Source: an uncultured Clostridia bacterium
Lineage (GTDB): Bacteria; Bacillota; Clostridia; Lachnospirales; Lachnospiraceae
NCBI GenBank assembly: GCA_937896665.1
Contig: CALBNS010000063.1
Coordinates: 1-10,257 of the forward strand
Length of the DNA: 10,257 nucleotides
Reading direction: 5' to 3'
Part shown: one piece after another, positions 1-5,545 of the stretch
Layout of the letters: the number at the start of each line of letters is the position of its first letter
Position numbering within the stretch: the first letter of the stretch is position 1
The notes under the pieces: model-generated
What the model was told of the DNA's origin: nothing
Database searches by the model: none
What the model saw: only the letters and a program-made list of their open reading frames with translations
Made by a program: the position numbers and the translations under genes

Positions 1-71
1 AAACATTTGAGAGAAAAACAAAGAAAAAGTTGCCAACGTTTACTTGACACAAACTAAATAATCTGCATCAC

Positions 72-100
72 TTGAAATTACAAAATTGATATGTTATAAT
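72..100 (+). promoter_or_regulatory. Promoter of the antisense antitoxin RNA
   Basis: A -35 box TTGAAA (72-77) and a -10 box TATAAT (95-100) are separated by exactly 17 bases, and a TG one base before the -10 box makes it an extended -10. This is close to a perfect housekeeping-sigma promoter. It drives transcription rightward with a start near 107, and no protein gene follows on this strand before the terminator at 155-192. That fits a strong, constitutive promoter for a short antisense RNA. Confidence 0.8.
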
Positions 101-106
101 GTATAA

Positions 107-197
107 AACAAGAGTGGTACTTAGTTGTACCCCTTGTGATAATTTAGAAGTTAAAAATAACCGCCAAAGTTACCAGCTCAGGGCGGTTATTTTTTGT
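107..197 (+). ncRNA. Antitoxin RNA of a type I toxin-antitoxin pair
   Basis: A predicted RNA of about 90 nucleotides starts after the strong promoter at 72-100 and ends at the hairpin and U-run at 155-197. It has no convincing reading frame. Near its 5' end GGTAC (116-120) and GTACC (127-131) form a hairpin with a six-base loop, possibly extended by CAAG (109-112) and CTTG (133-136). Its 3' end is antisense to the last codons and terminator of the toxin gene, since the two transcripts converge. It also carries CCCCTT (130-135), complementary to the AAGGGG ribosome binding site of the toxin. In known Fst/TxpA-type loci such an RNA pairs with the toxin mRNA and blocks translation or promotes its decay. 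Exact ends are inferred. Confidence 0.65.
155..192. terminator. Bidirectional terminator shared by toxin and antitoxin
   Basis: An 11-base perfect stem pairs 155-165 (AAATAACCGCC) with 182-192 (GGCGGTTATTT), with a 16-base loop. On the plus strand it runs into TTTTTTG followed by more T; on the minus strand it runs into ATTTTTAAC. It therefore works in both directions and ends the two convergent transcripts. The toxin stop codon (187-189) lies inside the stem, an arrangement typical of this toxin class. Confidence 0.85.
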
Positions 198-288
198 TTT
201 TAAAACATATCTCGACTACGAGACCTATTATTGCTACGATCAATAATCCAAGCTGGATTAGTTCATCATATGTAACGTACATAGGCAT
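187..288 (-). CDS. Small holin-like membrane toxin of a type I toxin-antitoxin system
   Basis: The gene encodes a 33-residue peptide opening MPMYVTYDELIQLGLL and ending in FKNKK. A short polar N-terminus with TYDEL is followed by one hydrophobic membrane helix (about residues 11-27, LGLLIVAIIGLVVEI) and a lysine-rich tail. Length and layout match the putative holin-like toxin family (Hol_Tox, related to TxpA/Fst peptides), whose members insert in the cytoplasmic membrane when overproduced. A strong ribosome binding site, AAAGGGGG, precedes it. The ATG at 288 is very close to that site, so the in-frame ATG at 282 (31 residues) may be the true start. An extended -10 (TAGAAT, 329-334, minus strand) lies about 40 bases upstream. 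The family assignment rests on pattern recognition alone. Confidence 0.8.
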   Translation of the reverse strand: MPMYVTYDELIQLGLLIVAIIGLVVEICFKNKK

Positions 289-290
289 CT

Positions 291-307
291 CCCCCTTTCT
301 CAAGGGG
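291..307 (-). promoter_or_regulatory. Hairpin sequestering the toxin ribosome binding site
   Basis: CCCCTT (292-297) and AAGGGG (302-307) form a perfect six-base stem with a four-base loop in the toxin mRNA leader. In the minus-strand RNA the Shine-Dalgarno AAGGGG is the 3' arm, so translation should be low unless the stem opens. Leader self-occlusion is common in type I toxins; here it is read directly from the sequence, while its effect is inferred. Confidence 0.6.
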
Positions 308-328
308 TAACCGTTCCCACTCATTAAC

Positions 329-340
329 ATTCTAACACAT
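329..340 (-). promoter_or_regulatory. Probable extended -10 promoter of the toxin gene
   Basis: On the minus strand TGTGTTAGAAT gives an extended -10 (TGT before TAGAAT, 329-334). No good -35 box is found 16-18 bases upstream. Transcription would start near 322, giving a leader of about 35 bases that contains the occluding hairpin. Confidence 0.45.
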
Positions 341-419
341 GTAGCTTACAAAAACCAGTACATTTGTTTTTTACCAACACAGGAACAAATAGCGATGACA
401 AAATATTCTCCGTAATGGT

Positions 420-457
420 AAACCTCCTCAATGCTTCACAGACATGAGGAGGTTTTT
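420..457 (+). terminator. Orphan terminator-like hairpin
   Basis: An 11-base perfect stem pairs AAACCTCCTCA (420-430) with TGAGGAGGTTT (445-455), followed on the plus strand by a run of five T (453-457). On the minus strand only three T follow, so as a terminator it points rightward, yet no plus-strand gene lies upstream. It may still stop leftward transcription from the methyltransferase gene before the toxin locus. The rest of 341-554 shows nothing I can support. Confidence 0.5.
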
Positions 458-554
458 CCATAGATCCTGTTTTTCATAAATTCTTATTTTATCCCTTAGG
501 CAGACACTCCCAGGCATGCTACATAATGGAATAGCAAAACTAAATTTTTCCATA

Positions 555-1355
555 TTAACTCTTCTTCGTTACAAAAAGGAAATGATTCGTCTTTCCCAAG
601 TGTTCCGGTTTTTCACAATAGAATAAGTGCATCTTTAAATATTGAGCATATGCATCATCATCAAGTTTATTGATTCTTTCCTCTAATAATTCACTCATTC
701 CATCAGATGCAATCTCATGAACAATATCAAGTTCATTGCAAATGAGCATTTCACGGCATTGACCCAGATTAAAAAATACAAATGGAAAATCATCTACCTT
801 AAAAGTATCCTTATCATATTCGCCAGTCATTAGATAGTTAGAATCATACCCCCATTCAGTATAGTGAATCATGTCATTATTAATAAATGCTACAAACAAT
901 GTGCCATCTTTTTTCAATACTCTTTTCGCTTCTCTTATTACTGTATTCCGATCCTCAGCTGCATGCAGGTGATAAAGTGGACCACACAACAGGACAACAT
1001 CAAATGATTCATTTTCATAACAAGAAAGATCAAGTGCATTTCCCTGTCTTAAATCAATATCAATATTACCGGTAATTTTCTTACGAAACTCCTCAACATT
1101 TTTGTCTGCAAGTTCAATGGCATTAACTGTGTATCCTTTATTTGCAAAATACAGACTATACTCTCCAGCTCCTGCACCTATATCAAGAATTCGCATTCCT
1201 TGTCTAAGATACATTTCAATATATTTAACAGTTGTTATGAACTCAACTCTTGCAGCATTGCTGCGATTTAATCTGGATTTTTCGTCAAAAATATTATAAA
1301 TAACATTAACCAATTCCGCATCGTTCTTTATTTTTTTCATATCATTAAAGTCCAT
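555..1355 (-). CDS. Class I SAM-dependent methyltransferase
   Basis: This 266-residue soluble protein has the Rossmann-fold methyltransferase pattern. Motif I is ILDIGAGAGEYS (residues 56-67), the cofactor-binding glycine loop. An acidic end of strand 2 follows (AIEL, 79-82), then GNALDLS (105-111), and motif IV FDVVLLCGPLYHL (118-130), followed by a helix and REAKRVLKKDGTLFVAF (141-157). The GPLYHL variant is common in a broad family of small-molecule methyltransferases, and the methyl acceptor cannot be deduced. The start at 1355 is supported by GAGG eight bases upstream; a second Met at residue 6 has no such site. It stands alone under its own promoter (1393-1421) and has no functional link to the neighbours that I can see. 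Confidence 0.85.
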   Translation of the reverse strand: MDFNDMKKIKNDAELVNVIYNIFDEKSRLNRSNAARVEFITTVKYIEMYLRQGMRILDIGAGAGEYSLYFANKGYTVNAIELADKNVEEFRKKITGNIDIDLRQGNALDLSCYENESFDVVLLCGPLYHLHAAEDRNTVIREAKRVLKKDGTLFVAFINNDMIHYTEWGYDSNYLMTGEYDKDTFKVDDFPFVFFNLGQCREMLICNELDIVHEIASDGMSELLEERINKLDDDAYAQYLKMHLFYCEKPEHLGKTNHFLFVTKKS

Positions 1356-1392
1356 GTCTTGTACCTCATATAGTCTTTATTATTCTAGCTCT

Positions 1393-1421
1393 ATTTTATA
1401 TTGGCTCCCACCATATGTCAA
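1393..1421 (-). promoter_or_regulatory. Consensus promoter of the methyltransferase gene
   Basis: Read on the minus strand, a perfect TTGACA -35 box (1416-1421) is 17 bases from a TAAAAT -10 box (1393-1398). The transcript would start about 30 bases before the start codon at 1355, leaving room for the ribosome binding site. Confidence 0.8.
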
Positions 1422-1516
1422 CAAAAAACCAGACGGCCATTGCGGACTGTCTCCCTGCTAATGAGGTATTTGGATTAAGGCATTATCCTTGCCTCTCATC
1501 GGCCATTATTTCTTAA

Positions 1517-1642
1517 TTAATTTTTATGTATCTTCATAACATCCGACTGTGTAGGTATAAATTTAACACCTCTCTTTAACATACCAATTACTTTTCTTGC
1601 CTTTTGCTCAATGGCATTTACAGCATGATCACTGATTAACAT
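1517..1642 (-). pseudogene. Unrecognised 41-codon reading frame, possibly the 3' end of a lost gene
   Basis: An open frame of 41 codons starts with ATG at 1642 and reads as plausible protein: helix-forming, rich in Ala, Lys and Val, containing AIEQKARKVIGMLKRG and ending SDVMKIHKN. No good ribosome binding site precedes it. It lies just downstream, on the same strand, of the FMN-reductase fragment at 1647-1800, and could be the C-terminal part of that same decayed gene or of another. I do not recognise the family. Confidence 0.3.
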
Positions 1643-1646
1643 TTTT

Positions 1647-1800
1647 AGTTAGTGATTTGATAAGAAATGACATGTTCTCTCCAGAGTTTTTCCAAAAGAG
1701 CCTACATGTTGGCGAATACATTTGCAGAATATACTGGCGAACCAAAGAGTATTCCGTCTGCCTGTTTTATTTTCTCAAATGGAACATGTGAACAAGTATT
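1647..1800 (-). pseudogene. Fragment of a flavodoxin-fold NAD(P)H-dependent FMN reductase
   Basis: Reading leftward from 1800, one frame gives FEKIKQADGILFGSPVYSAN, then VFANM, a TAG stop, then ALLEKLW. The ADGILFGSPVYSANV stretch is the well-known FMN-phosphate-loop region of NADPH-dependent FMN reductase/iron-sulfur flavoprotein families, where the next residues are normally N-M-(K/Q)-A-L/F-L-E/D-R. The TAG therefore replaces a codon such as CAG. A second stop (TAA) ends the frame near 1645. The N-terminal half expected upstream of 1800 is missing, with stops in that frame soon after. It is a dead remnant of about 45 codons. Confidence 0.6.
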
Positions 1801-2009
1801 TTGGGTTTTTTTATTTTTCAGAATTTTCTATCTTTAACAGTCTTGCCCAGCCCTTTACACCGTAAAAGCAGGGGACCGTTTCTTTTGACACAAAAACAAA
1901 AAGATTTCTTGCAATTATTGGCAGAAAATGATACATTAACTGACGAGCGGTATTCTACGGAAACTGCATCGAATGATAAGTGTTGTCACAATTTTGTTTT
2001 CATAAAAAA
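1801..2009 (+). other. Gene-poor stretch upstream of the pantothenate operon
   Basis: No intact gene is seen. A plus-strand frame here contains GPFLLTQKQKDFLQLLAEND, which has protein-like composition and might be a relic of a helical domain, but it lacks a ribosome binding site, has no recognised family and runs into the operon leader. It probably serves as leader and decayed DNA. Confidence 0.3.
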
Positions 2010-2015
2010 TATAAT
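2010..2015 (+). promoter_or_regulatory. Possible -10 box of the pantothenate operon
   Basis: A TATAAT lies 18 bases before the panG start codon. The best nearby -35-like box, TTGTCA at 1983-1988, is 21 bases away, which is too far for a standard promoter. If used, the transcript would start just before the ribosome binding site. No operator or riboswitch is evident. Confidence 0.3.
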
Positions 2016-2033
2016 CACAAAAGAGGTGATAGC

Positions 2034-2897
2034 ATGAAGATTAGTTTTATTGGTGCTGGCAGGGCAGCATGCAATCTTGGAAAATACTTAAGTATTTCCA
2101 AAGAAAAAGCAACTGTACAGATTACCGGCTATTATAGTTTATTGGAAGAAGATGCCAAATGGGCAGCAAAGTTCACAGATTCAAGGTTCTTTGAATCAAT
2201 GGAAGAAGCAATTGCTGCAGGCGACACCATTATTCTCTCGACTCCAGATGGAGCTATAAAGAACGTATGGGAATCTATATCTAAAAATCAAATAAATGGC
2301 AAAATGATATGTCATTTAAGTGGCTCCTTATCATCCGATGTATTCTCAGGGATAGAAGGATATGGTGCATATCCAATTTCTATTCACCCACTCGTCGCAT
2401 TCAGCGATAAAGAATCCGTGTACAAACAATTAAATCAGGTCAATTTTACTTTAGAAGGGCATCCCTATGCAGTATCAAAGTGGAAAAAACTATTTGATAA
2501 AACAGGAAATGCTGCCATTGAGATTACAAAAGAACAAAAGCCCGTTTATCATGCAGCAGCCAGCATGTTAAGTAACCATGTTGTTGCCGTTTTAGAAACA
2601 GGATATCAATTGTTAGAACAATGTGGATTTTCTCCGGAAGAAGCCAGACAGTTTAGTTCTGTTTTGATCCGTCACAATGTGGAAAATGTGATAAACACAG
2701 GAAGCATACAGGCGCTTACCGGTCCGATAGAGCGTGGAGATGCAGGGACGGTGACAAAACACTTATTCTGTCTAAATGATGTACAAAAAGACGTATACAA
2801 AGCATGTGGAAAACAATTGATTTCCATTGCACAAAAAAAGAATCCAGGGAAAAACTATCAGGATATCGAATCTGTATTACATGAAAACCAGGAATGA
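2034..2897 (+). CDS. panG: Rossmann-like/DUF2520 ketopantoate reductase (PanG type)
   Basis: This 287-residue protein opens with MKISFIGAGRAACNLGKYLS, a dinucleotide-binding G-x-G-x-x-A fingerprint. The N-terminal Rossmann-like domain continues through DTIILSTPDGAI (64-75), HLSGSLSSD (94-102) and ISIHPLVAF (116-123). A helical DUF2520 domain follows, with HAAASMLSNHVVAVLETG (173-190) and the signature ALTGPIERGDAGTV (227-240). PanG of Francisella, a member of this family, reduces 2-dehydropantoate to pantoate with NADPH in place of PanE. Finding it directly before panB, panC and panD strongly supports the same role here. The start at 2034 is set by GAGGTGAT a few bases upstream; an earlier in-frame ATG at 1980 lacks such a site. 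The gap to panB is 33 bases. Function in this organism is inferred from family and context. Confidence 0.85.
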   Translation: MKISFIGAGRAACNLGKYLSISKEKATVQITGYYSLLEEDAKWAAKFTDSRFFESMEEAIAAGDTIILSTPDGAIKNVWESISKNQINGKMICHLSGSLSSDVFSGIEGYGAYPISIHPLVAFSDKESVYKQLNQVNFTLEGHPYAVSKWKKLFDKTGNAAIEITKEQKPVYHAAASMLSNHVVAVLETGYQLLEQCGFSPEEARQFSSVLIRHNVENVINTGSIQALTGPIERGDAGTVTKHLFCLNDVQKDVYKACGKQLISIAQKKNPGKNYQDIESVLHENQE

Positions 2898-2930
2898 ATT
2901 ATGAAATCAATGTTTAGTTGGAGGAGTAAG

Positions 2931-3758
2931 ATGAAAAATACAGTTATGACTTTTAGGAAAGCAAAAAAAGATGGTGTGAAATTAACCATGCTTACAGCAT
3001 ACGATTATTCTACTGCAAAATTAATTGATGAATCCGGGGTGAATTCCATTTTAGTAGGAGATTCCTTAGGAAATGTAATGCTTGGTTATGAAGATACCAT
3101 TTCTGTAACAATGGAGGATATGATTCATCATTGTGCGGCAGTTACCCGCGGTGCAAAGAACGCACTTGTCATCTGCGATATGCCATTTATGAGTTATCAG
3201 ACCTCTGTATATGATGCGGTTGTAAATGCAGGCCGTCTTATGAAAGAAGGACGTGCCGGTGCAATAAAGCTTGAGGGCGGTATGGAGGTTTGTCCTCAGA
3301 TAAAAGCAATTGTAGATGCTGGTATCCCTGTGTGTGCGCATTTGGGATTAACCCCTCAGTCCATTCACGCCTTTGGTGGTTTTAAGGTGCAAGGTAAGAC
3401 AGAGGCAGCTGCTAAGAAGCTGATTGCAGATGCAAAAGCGGTCGAAGAGGCTGGTGCATTTGCCGTAGTTCTGGAATGTGTTCCTGCAAAGATTGCAGAG
3501 ATTATCACAAAGGAGGTCTCCATTCCTACCATCGGTATTGGAGCCGGCAATGTGTGTGATGGCCAGGTTTTAGTCTACCAGGATATGCTTGGCATGTTCA
3601 GCGATTTTACACCAAAATTTGTCCGCAAATTTGCCGACATTGGAGCGGTTATGAAAGAGGCCTTCGCGTCCTATGATGCTGCAGTCAAAGAAGGAAGCTT
3701 CCCGGCAAAAGAACACGAGTATACCATAAGTGATGATGTTTTAGATAAATTATACTAG
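2931..3758 (+). CDS. panB: 3-methyl-2-oxobutanoate hydroxymethyltransferase (ketopantoate hydroxymethyltransferase)
   Basis: PanB transfers a hydroxymethyl group from 5,10-methylene-tetrahydrofolate to 2-ketoisovalerate, giving ketopantoate, the first committed step of pantothenate synthesis in the cytoplasm. The 275-residue length is normal for the family. Signature segments are LTAYDYSTAKLIDESG, LVGDSLGNVMLGY (41-53), CDMPFMSY (82-89), AIKLEGG (111-117), HLGLTPQSIHAFGGFKVQG (137-155), LECVP (181-185) and IGIGAGNVCDGQVLVYQDML (201-220). Metal and substrate residues are intact: D44, D83, K113, E115, E182. The start at 2931 has GGAGGAG four bases upstream; an ATG at 2901 would add ten residues without a good site. 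It lies five bases before the panC ribosome-binding region. Confidence 0.97.
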   Translation: MKNTVMTFRKAKKDGVKLTMLTAYDYSTAKLIDESGVNSILVGDSLGNVMLGYEDTISVTMEDMIHHCAAVTRGAKNALVICDMPFMSYQTSVYDAVVNAGRLMKEGRAGAIKLEGGMEVCPQIKAIVDAGIPVCAHLGLTPQSIHAFGGFKVQGKTEAAAKKLIADAKAVEEAGAFAVVLECVPAKIAEIITKEVSIPTIGIGAGNVCDGQVLVYQDMLGMFSDFTPKFVRKFADIGAVMKEAFASYDAAVKEGSFPAKEHEYTISDDVLDKLY

Positions 3759-3772
3759 AGGAGATGACGAAG

Positions 3773-4621
3773 ATGAAAATTTCATGTAGCATTCAGGAAA
3801 CAAGAAATATGGTAAAAGAATGGAAGGCACAAGGATTATCTGTGGCGCTGGTTCCAACCATGGGCTATTTACACGAAGGTCATCAAAGCCTGATGAAACG
3901 TGCCCGCAAAGAAAATGATAAGGTAGTTGTCAGTATTTTTGTAAATCCTATGCAGTTTGGGCCAAACGAGGATCTTGAGTCCTATCCAAGAGATTTGGAA
4001 AGGGATAGTAAGATTTGCGAATCGGAAGGGGTAGACCTTATATTCCATCCGGAAGTAGAGGAAATGTACGGACCAAATTTTCATGGTTATGTAGATATGA
4101 ATGTACTTCCAGAGAAGCTTTGCGGTGCCAGCCGTCCGGTGCATTTTCGAGGTGTGCAGACCGTAGTAAGTAAGTTGTTCCATATCATCCCTGCCCAGCG
4201 GGCTTATTTTGGTCAAAAGGACGCCCAGCAACTTGCTATTATCCGCCGCATGGTAATTGATCTTGATTTTGATATTGAGATTATCGGCTGTCCAATTATC
4301 CGTGAGGAAGATGGTCTGGCCAAGAGCTCTAGAAATACATATTTATCTCCAGAGGAGAGGTCTCAAGCAGTTATTTTAAATCAGTCTTTAGAGGAAGCAA
4401 TGAAAGCCATCGAGGCTGGCGAAGAGGATGCTGCAAAAGTAAAACAGATTATTGTAGAGAAATTAAACACCTGTCCTTTTGCAAGGATTGACTACGTTGA
4501 AGTGGTAAGTTTTGATACCATTCAGCCAATTAGAAAAATAGAAGGATCTGTCCTGATTGCAATTGCAGTGTATATTGGAACTACAAGATTAATTGACAAC
4601 CGTATCATTTTATGGAAGTAA
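3773..4621 (+). CDS. panC: Pantothenate synthetase (pantoate-beta-alanine ligase)
   Basis: PanC joins pantoate and beta-alanine to pantothenate, using ATP through a pantoyl-adenylate. This 282-residue protein has the nucleotidylyltransferase marks: VPTMGYLHEGHQSL (28-40) with the HIGH-like HEGH, FVNPMQFGPNEDLESYPRD (56-74), CGASRPVHFRGVQTVV (117-132), YFGQKDAQQ (145-153) and the KMSKS-like loop AKSSRN (183-188). No key residue is missing. ATG at 3764 touches the ribosome binding site AGAGGAG (3757-3763), so the in-frame ATG at 3773, nine bases beyond it, is the likely start. It is followed by panD after 13 bases, within which lies the panD ribosome binding site. Confidence 0.97.
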   Translation: MKISCSIQETRNMVKEWKAQGLSVALVPTMGYLHEGHQSLMKRARKENDKVVVSIFVNPMQFGPNEDLESYPRDLERDSKICESEGVDLIFHPEVEEMYGPNFHGYVDMNVLPEKLCGASRPVHFRGVQTVVSKLFHIIPAQRAYFGQKDAQQLAIIRRMVIDLDFDIEIIGCPIIREEDGLAKSSRNTYLSPEERSQAVILNQSLEEAMKAIEAGEEDAAKVKQIIVEKLNTCPFARIDYVEVVSFDTIQPIRKIEGSVLIAIAVYIGTTRLIDNRIILWK

Positions 4622-4634
4622 ATAGGAGAAAACA

Positions 4635-5027
4635 ATGCTACTAAATATGTTGAAAGGCAAAATTCATCGTGCTACCGTGGTTCAGGCAGAGCTGAACTAT
4701 GTAGGAAGCATTACCATTGACCCAGTATTAATGGAGGCTGCCGGAATTTTAGAATATGAATATGTACAGATTGTGGACGTGGAAAATGGAAACCGTTTTG
4801 AAACCTACACAATTGCCGGAGAACCAAATTCCGGTATGATTTGTTTAAATGGTGCCGCAGCCCGTCAGGTTTCGGTCGGCGACCATGTGATTATTATGTG
4901 TTATGCGCAAATGACACCAGAGGAAGTGAAAGAACACAAGCCAAGTGTGGTATTTGTAAATGATAAGAACGAGATTGCTCAGGTATCGAATTATGAAAAG
5001 CATGGGGAGTTAAGTCCCAAGTTTTAA
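4635..5027 (+). CDS. panD: Aspartate 1-decarboxylase proenzyme
   Basis: PanD makes beta-alanine from aspartate and uses a self-made pyruvoyl cofactor. The 130-residue proenzyme shows MLKGKIHRATV near its start and the cleavage site YVGSITID; chain cleavage between G24 and S25 would turn Ser25 into the pyruvoyl group. Lys9, Arg54 and Tyr58 (NRFETY) are in the expected places, as is NGAAAR (72-77). The C-terminal tail FVNDKNEIAQV is also typical. AGGAG sits six bases before the ATG. This is the last gene of the pantothenate operon. The enzyme is normally cytoplasmic, tetrameric, and in some bacteria helped by PanZ or fed back by coenzyme A; no such partner is seen here. Confidence 0.97.
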   Translation: MLLNMLKGKIHRATVVQAELNYVGSITIDPVLMEAAGILEYEYVQIVDVENGNRFETYTIAGEPNSGMICLNGAAARQVSVGDHVIIMCYAQMTPEEVKEHKPSVVFVNDKNEIAQVSNYEKHGELSPKF

Positions 5028-5089
5028 AAACCTTTTTGAAAAGCATTTAACGTTCTGCCCGGAATAGCTTATACTTTTATAGTGAATGA

Positions 5090-5116
5090 GTTACGGAAAC
5101 TTGAGAAGCCCGTAAC
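5090..5116 (+). repeat. Inverted repeat between panD and the IS remnant
   Basis: GTTACGG (5090-5096) and CCGTAAC (5110-5116) are a perfect seven-base inverted repeat with a 13-base loop, six bases before a second hairpin. It may belong to the terminal or leader region of the IS91-type remnant that begins at 5177, or to the operon's 3' end. Confidence 0.5.
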
Positions 5117-5121
5117 CCGAG

Positions 5122-5150
5122 CGGCTCCTGTGGGGGCCGTTTTGTTATTT
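5122..5150 (+). terminator. Rho-independent terminator downstream of the pantothenate operon
   Basis: CGGCTCC (5122-5128) pairs with GGGGCCG (5133-5139), with one G-T pair and a TGTG loop, and is followed by TTTTGTTATTT. It lies about 95 bases after the panD stop and just before the remnant at 5177. It should end pan transcripts, but could have come with the mobile element as a barrier to read-through into its transposase. Confidence 0.7.
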
Positions 5151-5176
5151 ATGCAGAAGATTTCGGAGGTGTTTCT

Positions 5177-5242
5177 ATGGCTAACAATCTACAACAGAAG
5201 CCTTTTTTAGATTATCAGAATGGTAGACATCCCTCCCCACAG
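5177..5242 (+). pseudogene. N-terminal stub of a probable IS91-family transposase
   Basis: CGGAGGTG (5164-5171) precedes an ATG at 5177 whose frame begins MANNLQQKPFLDYQNGR and continues HPSPQ; the frame stays open for 53 codons to 5338, but only about the first 22 look native. The segment resembles the start of the decayed transposase at 9118 (HHNCHR then PSPQQSK), and a good translation start with a hairpin-rich leader fits the 5' end of such a gene. After HPSPQ the sequence becomes unrelated. I infer a 5' scar of an IS91-type element. The match is short, so the family call is tentative. The DNA from 5243 to 5300 is of unknown origin. Confidence 0.4.
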
Positions 5243-5300
5243 GTCGCACATGCTTCAATCTGCGTTTCGCTGCACTCCAGTTTGAAAGGATATATCCTCG

Positions 5301-5521
5301 TGGATAAATTCCCTGTGAACGCATATCATCAAACATAGCCTGCAGATCAGGATAAATCCTTGAATCTACCTTCTGTCCATTGCGAAGCTCTGTAAATTCA
5401 ATATCCCAATCTCTGGGAATCCTGTTCTCTGAATTTACCAGAACCAAACCAAGCCTACAAAGAGTATTATCCACAAAAAACCCAGGGTTCTTCGTTTCTT
5501 CTTTCTTCTCTTACGGCTCAT
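5301..5521 (-). pseudogene. Broken VanY-like D-alanyl-D-alanine carboxypeptidase
   Basis: An ATG at 5521 begins MSRKRRKKKRRTLGFLWIIL, a very basic N-terminus followed by a membrane anchor, and stops after 28 codons (5435). In another frame, overlapping the end of the first, the sequence continues LVLVNSENRIPRDWDIEFTE and LRNGQKVDSRIYPDLQAMF, ending at GIYP near 5301. This is the N-terminal part of the VanY-type peptidase domain (LVNxxxxxPxD/E..ELxxLxNGQxVDSRIYPxLQxMF). The linker between anchor and domain is deleted with a frame change, and all catalytic zinc-binding residues, which lie further on, are absent. The gene follows the ABC permease by 24 bases with GGAGGTG in the gap, so it was once the last gene of that operon. 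Intact members trim peptidoglycan D-Ala termini outside the membrane. Confidence 0.7.
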
Positions 5522-5545
5522 CTTTCAAACGGCACCTCCATGAAA

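Noticed and set aside
44..49. TTGACA box left of the antitoxin promoter
   Set aside because: No -10 box at 16-18 bases; the TTGAAA/TATAAT pair just downstream is far better.
1434..1520. Terminator for the 41-codon frame on the minus strand
   Set aside because: A T-run follows at about 1423-1428 but the arms pair over only four bases, so no convincing stem is present.
1980..2033. Longer start of panG at 1980
   Set aside because: The Rossmann fingerprint begins right at MKISFIGAG and GAGGTGAT precedes the ATG at 2034.
1801..2037. 78-codon plus-strand frame before panG
   Set aside because: No ribosome binding site, low-complexity start and no recognised family; kept only as a possible relic.
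2901..2930. Longer start of panB at 2901
   Set aside because: GGAGGAG directly precedes the ATG at 2931 and PanB homology starts there.
3066..3550. Two minus-strand frames inside panB
   Set aside because: Shadows of panB with unlikely composition.
3869..4231. 120-codon minus-strand frame inside panC
   Set aside because: Antisense shadow of a highly conserved gene; no ribosome binding site or family.
5177..5338. A functional 53-residue protein
   Set aside because: Only the first ~22 residues look native; the rest runs through junction DNA and antisense of vanY.
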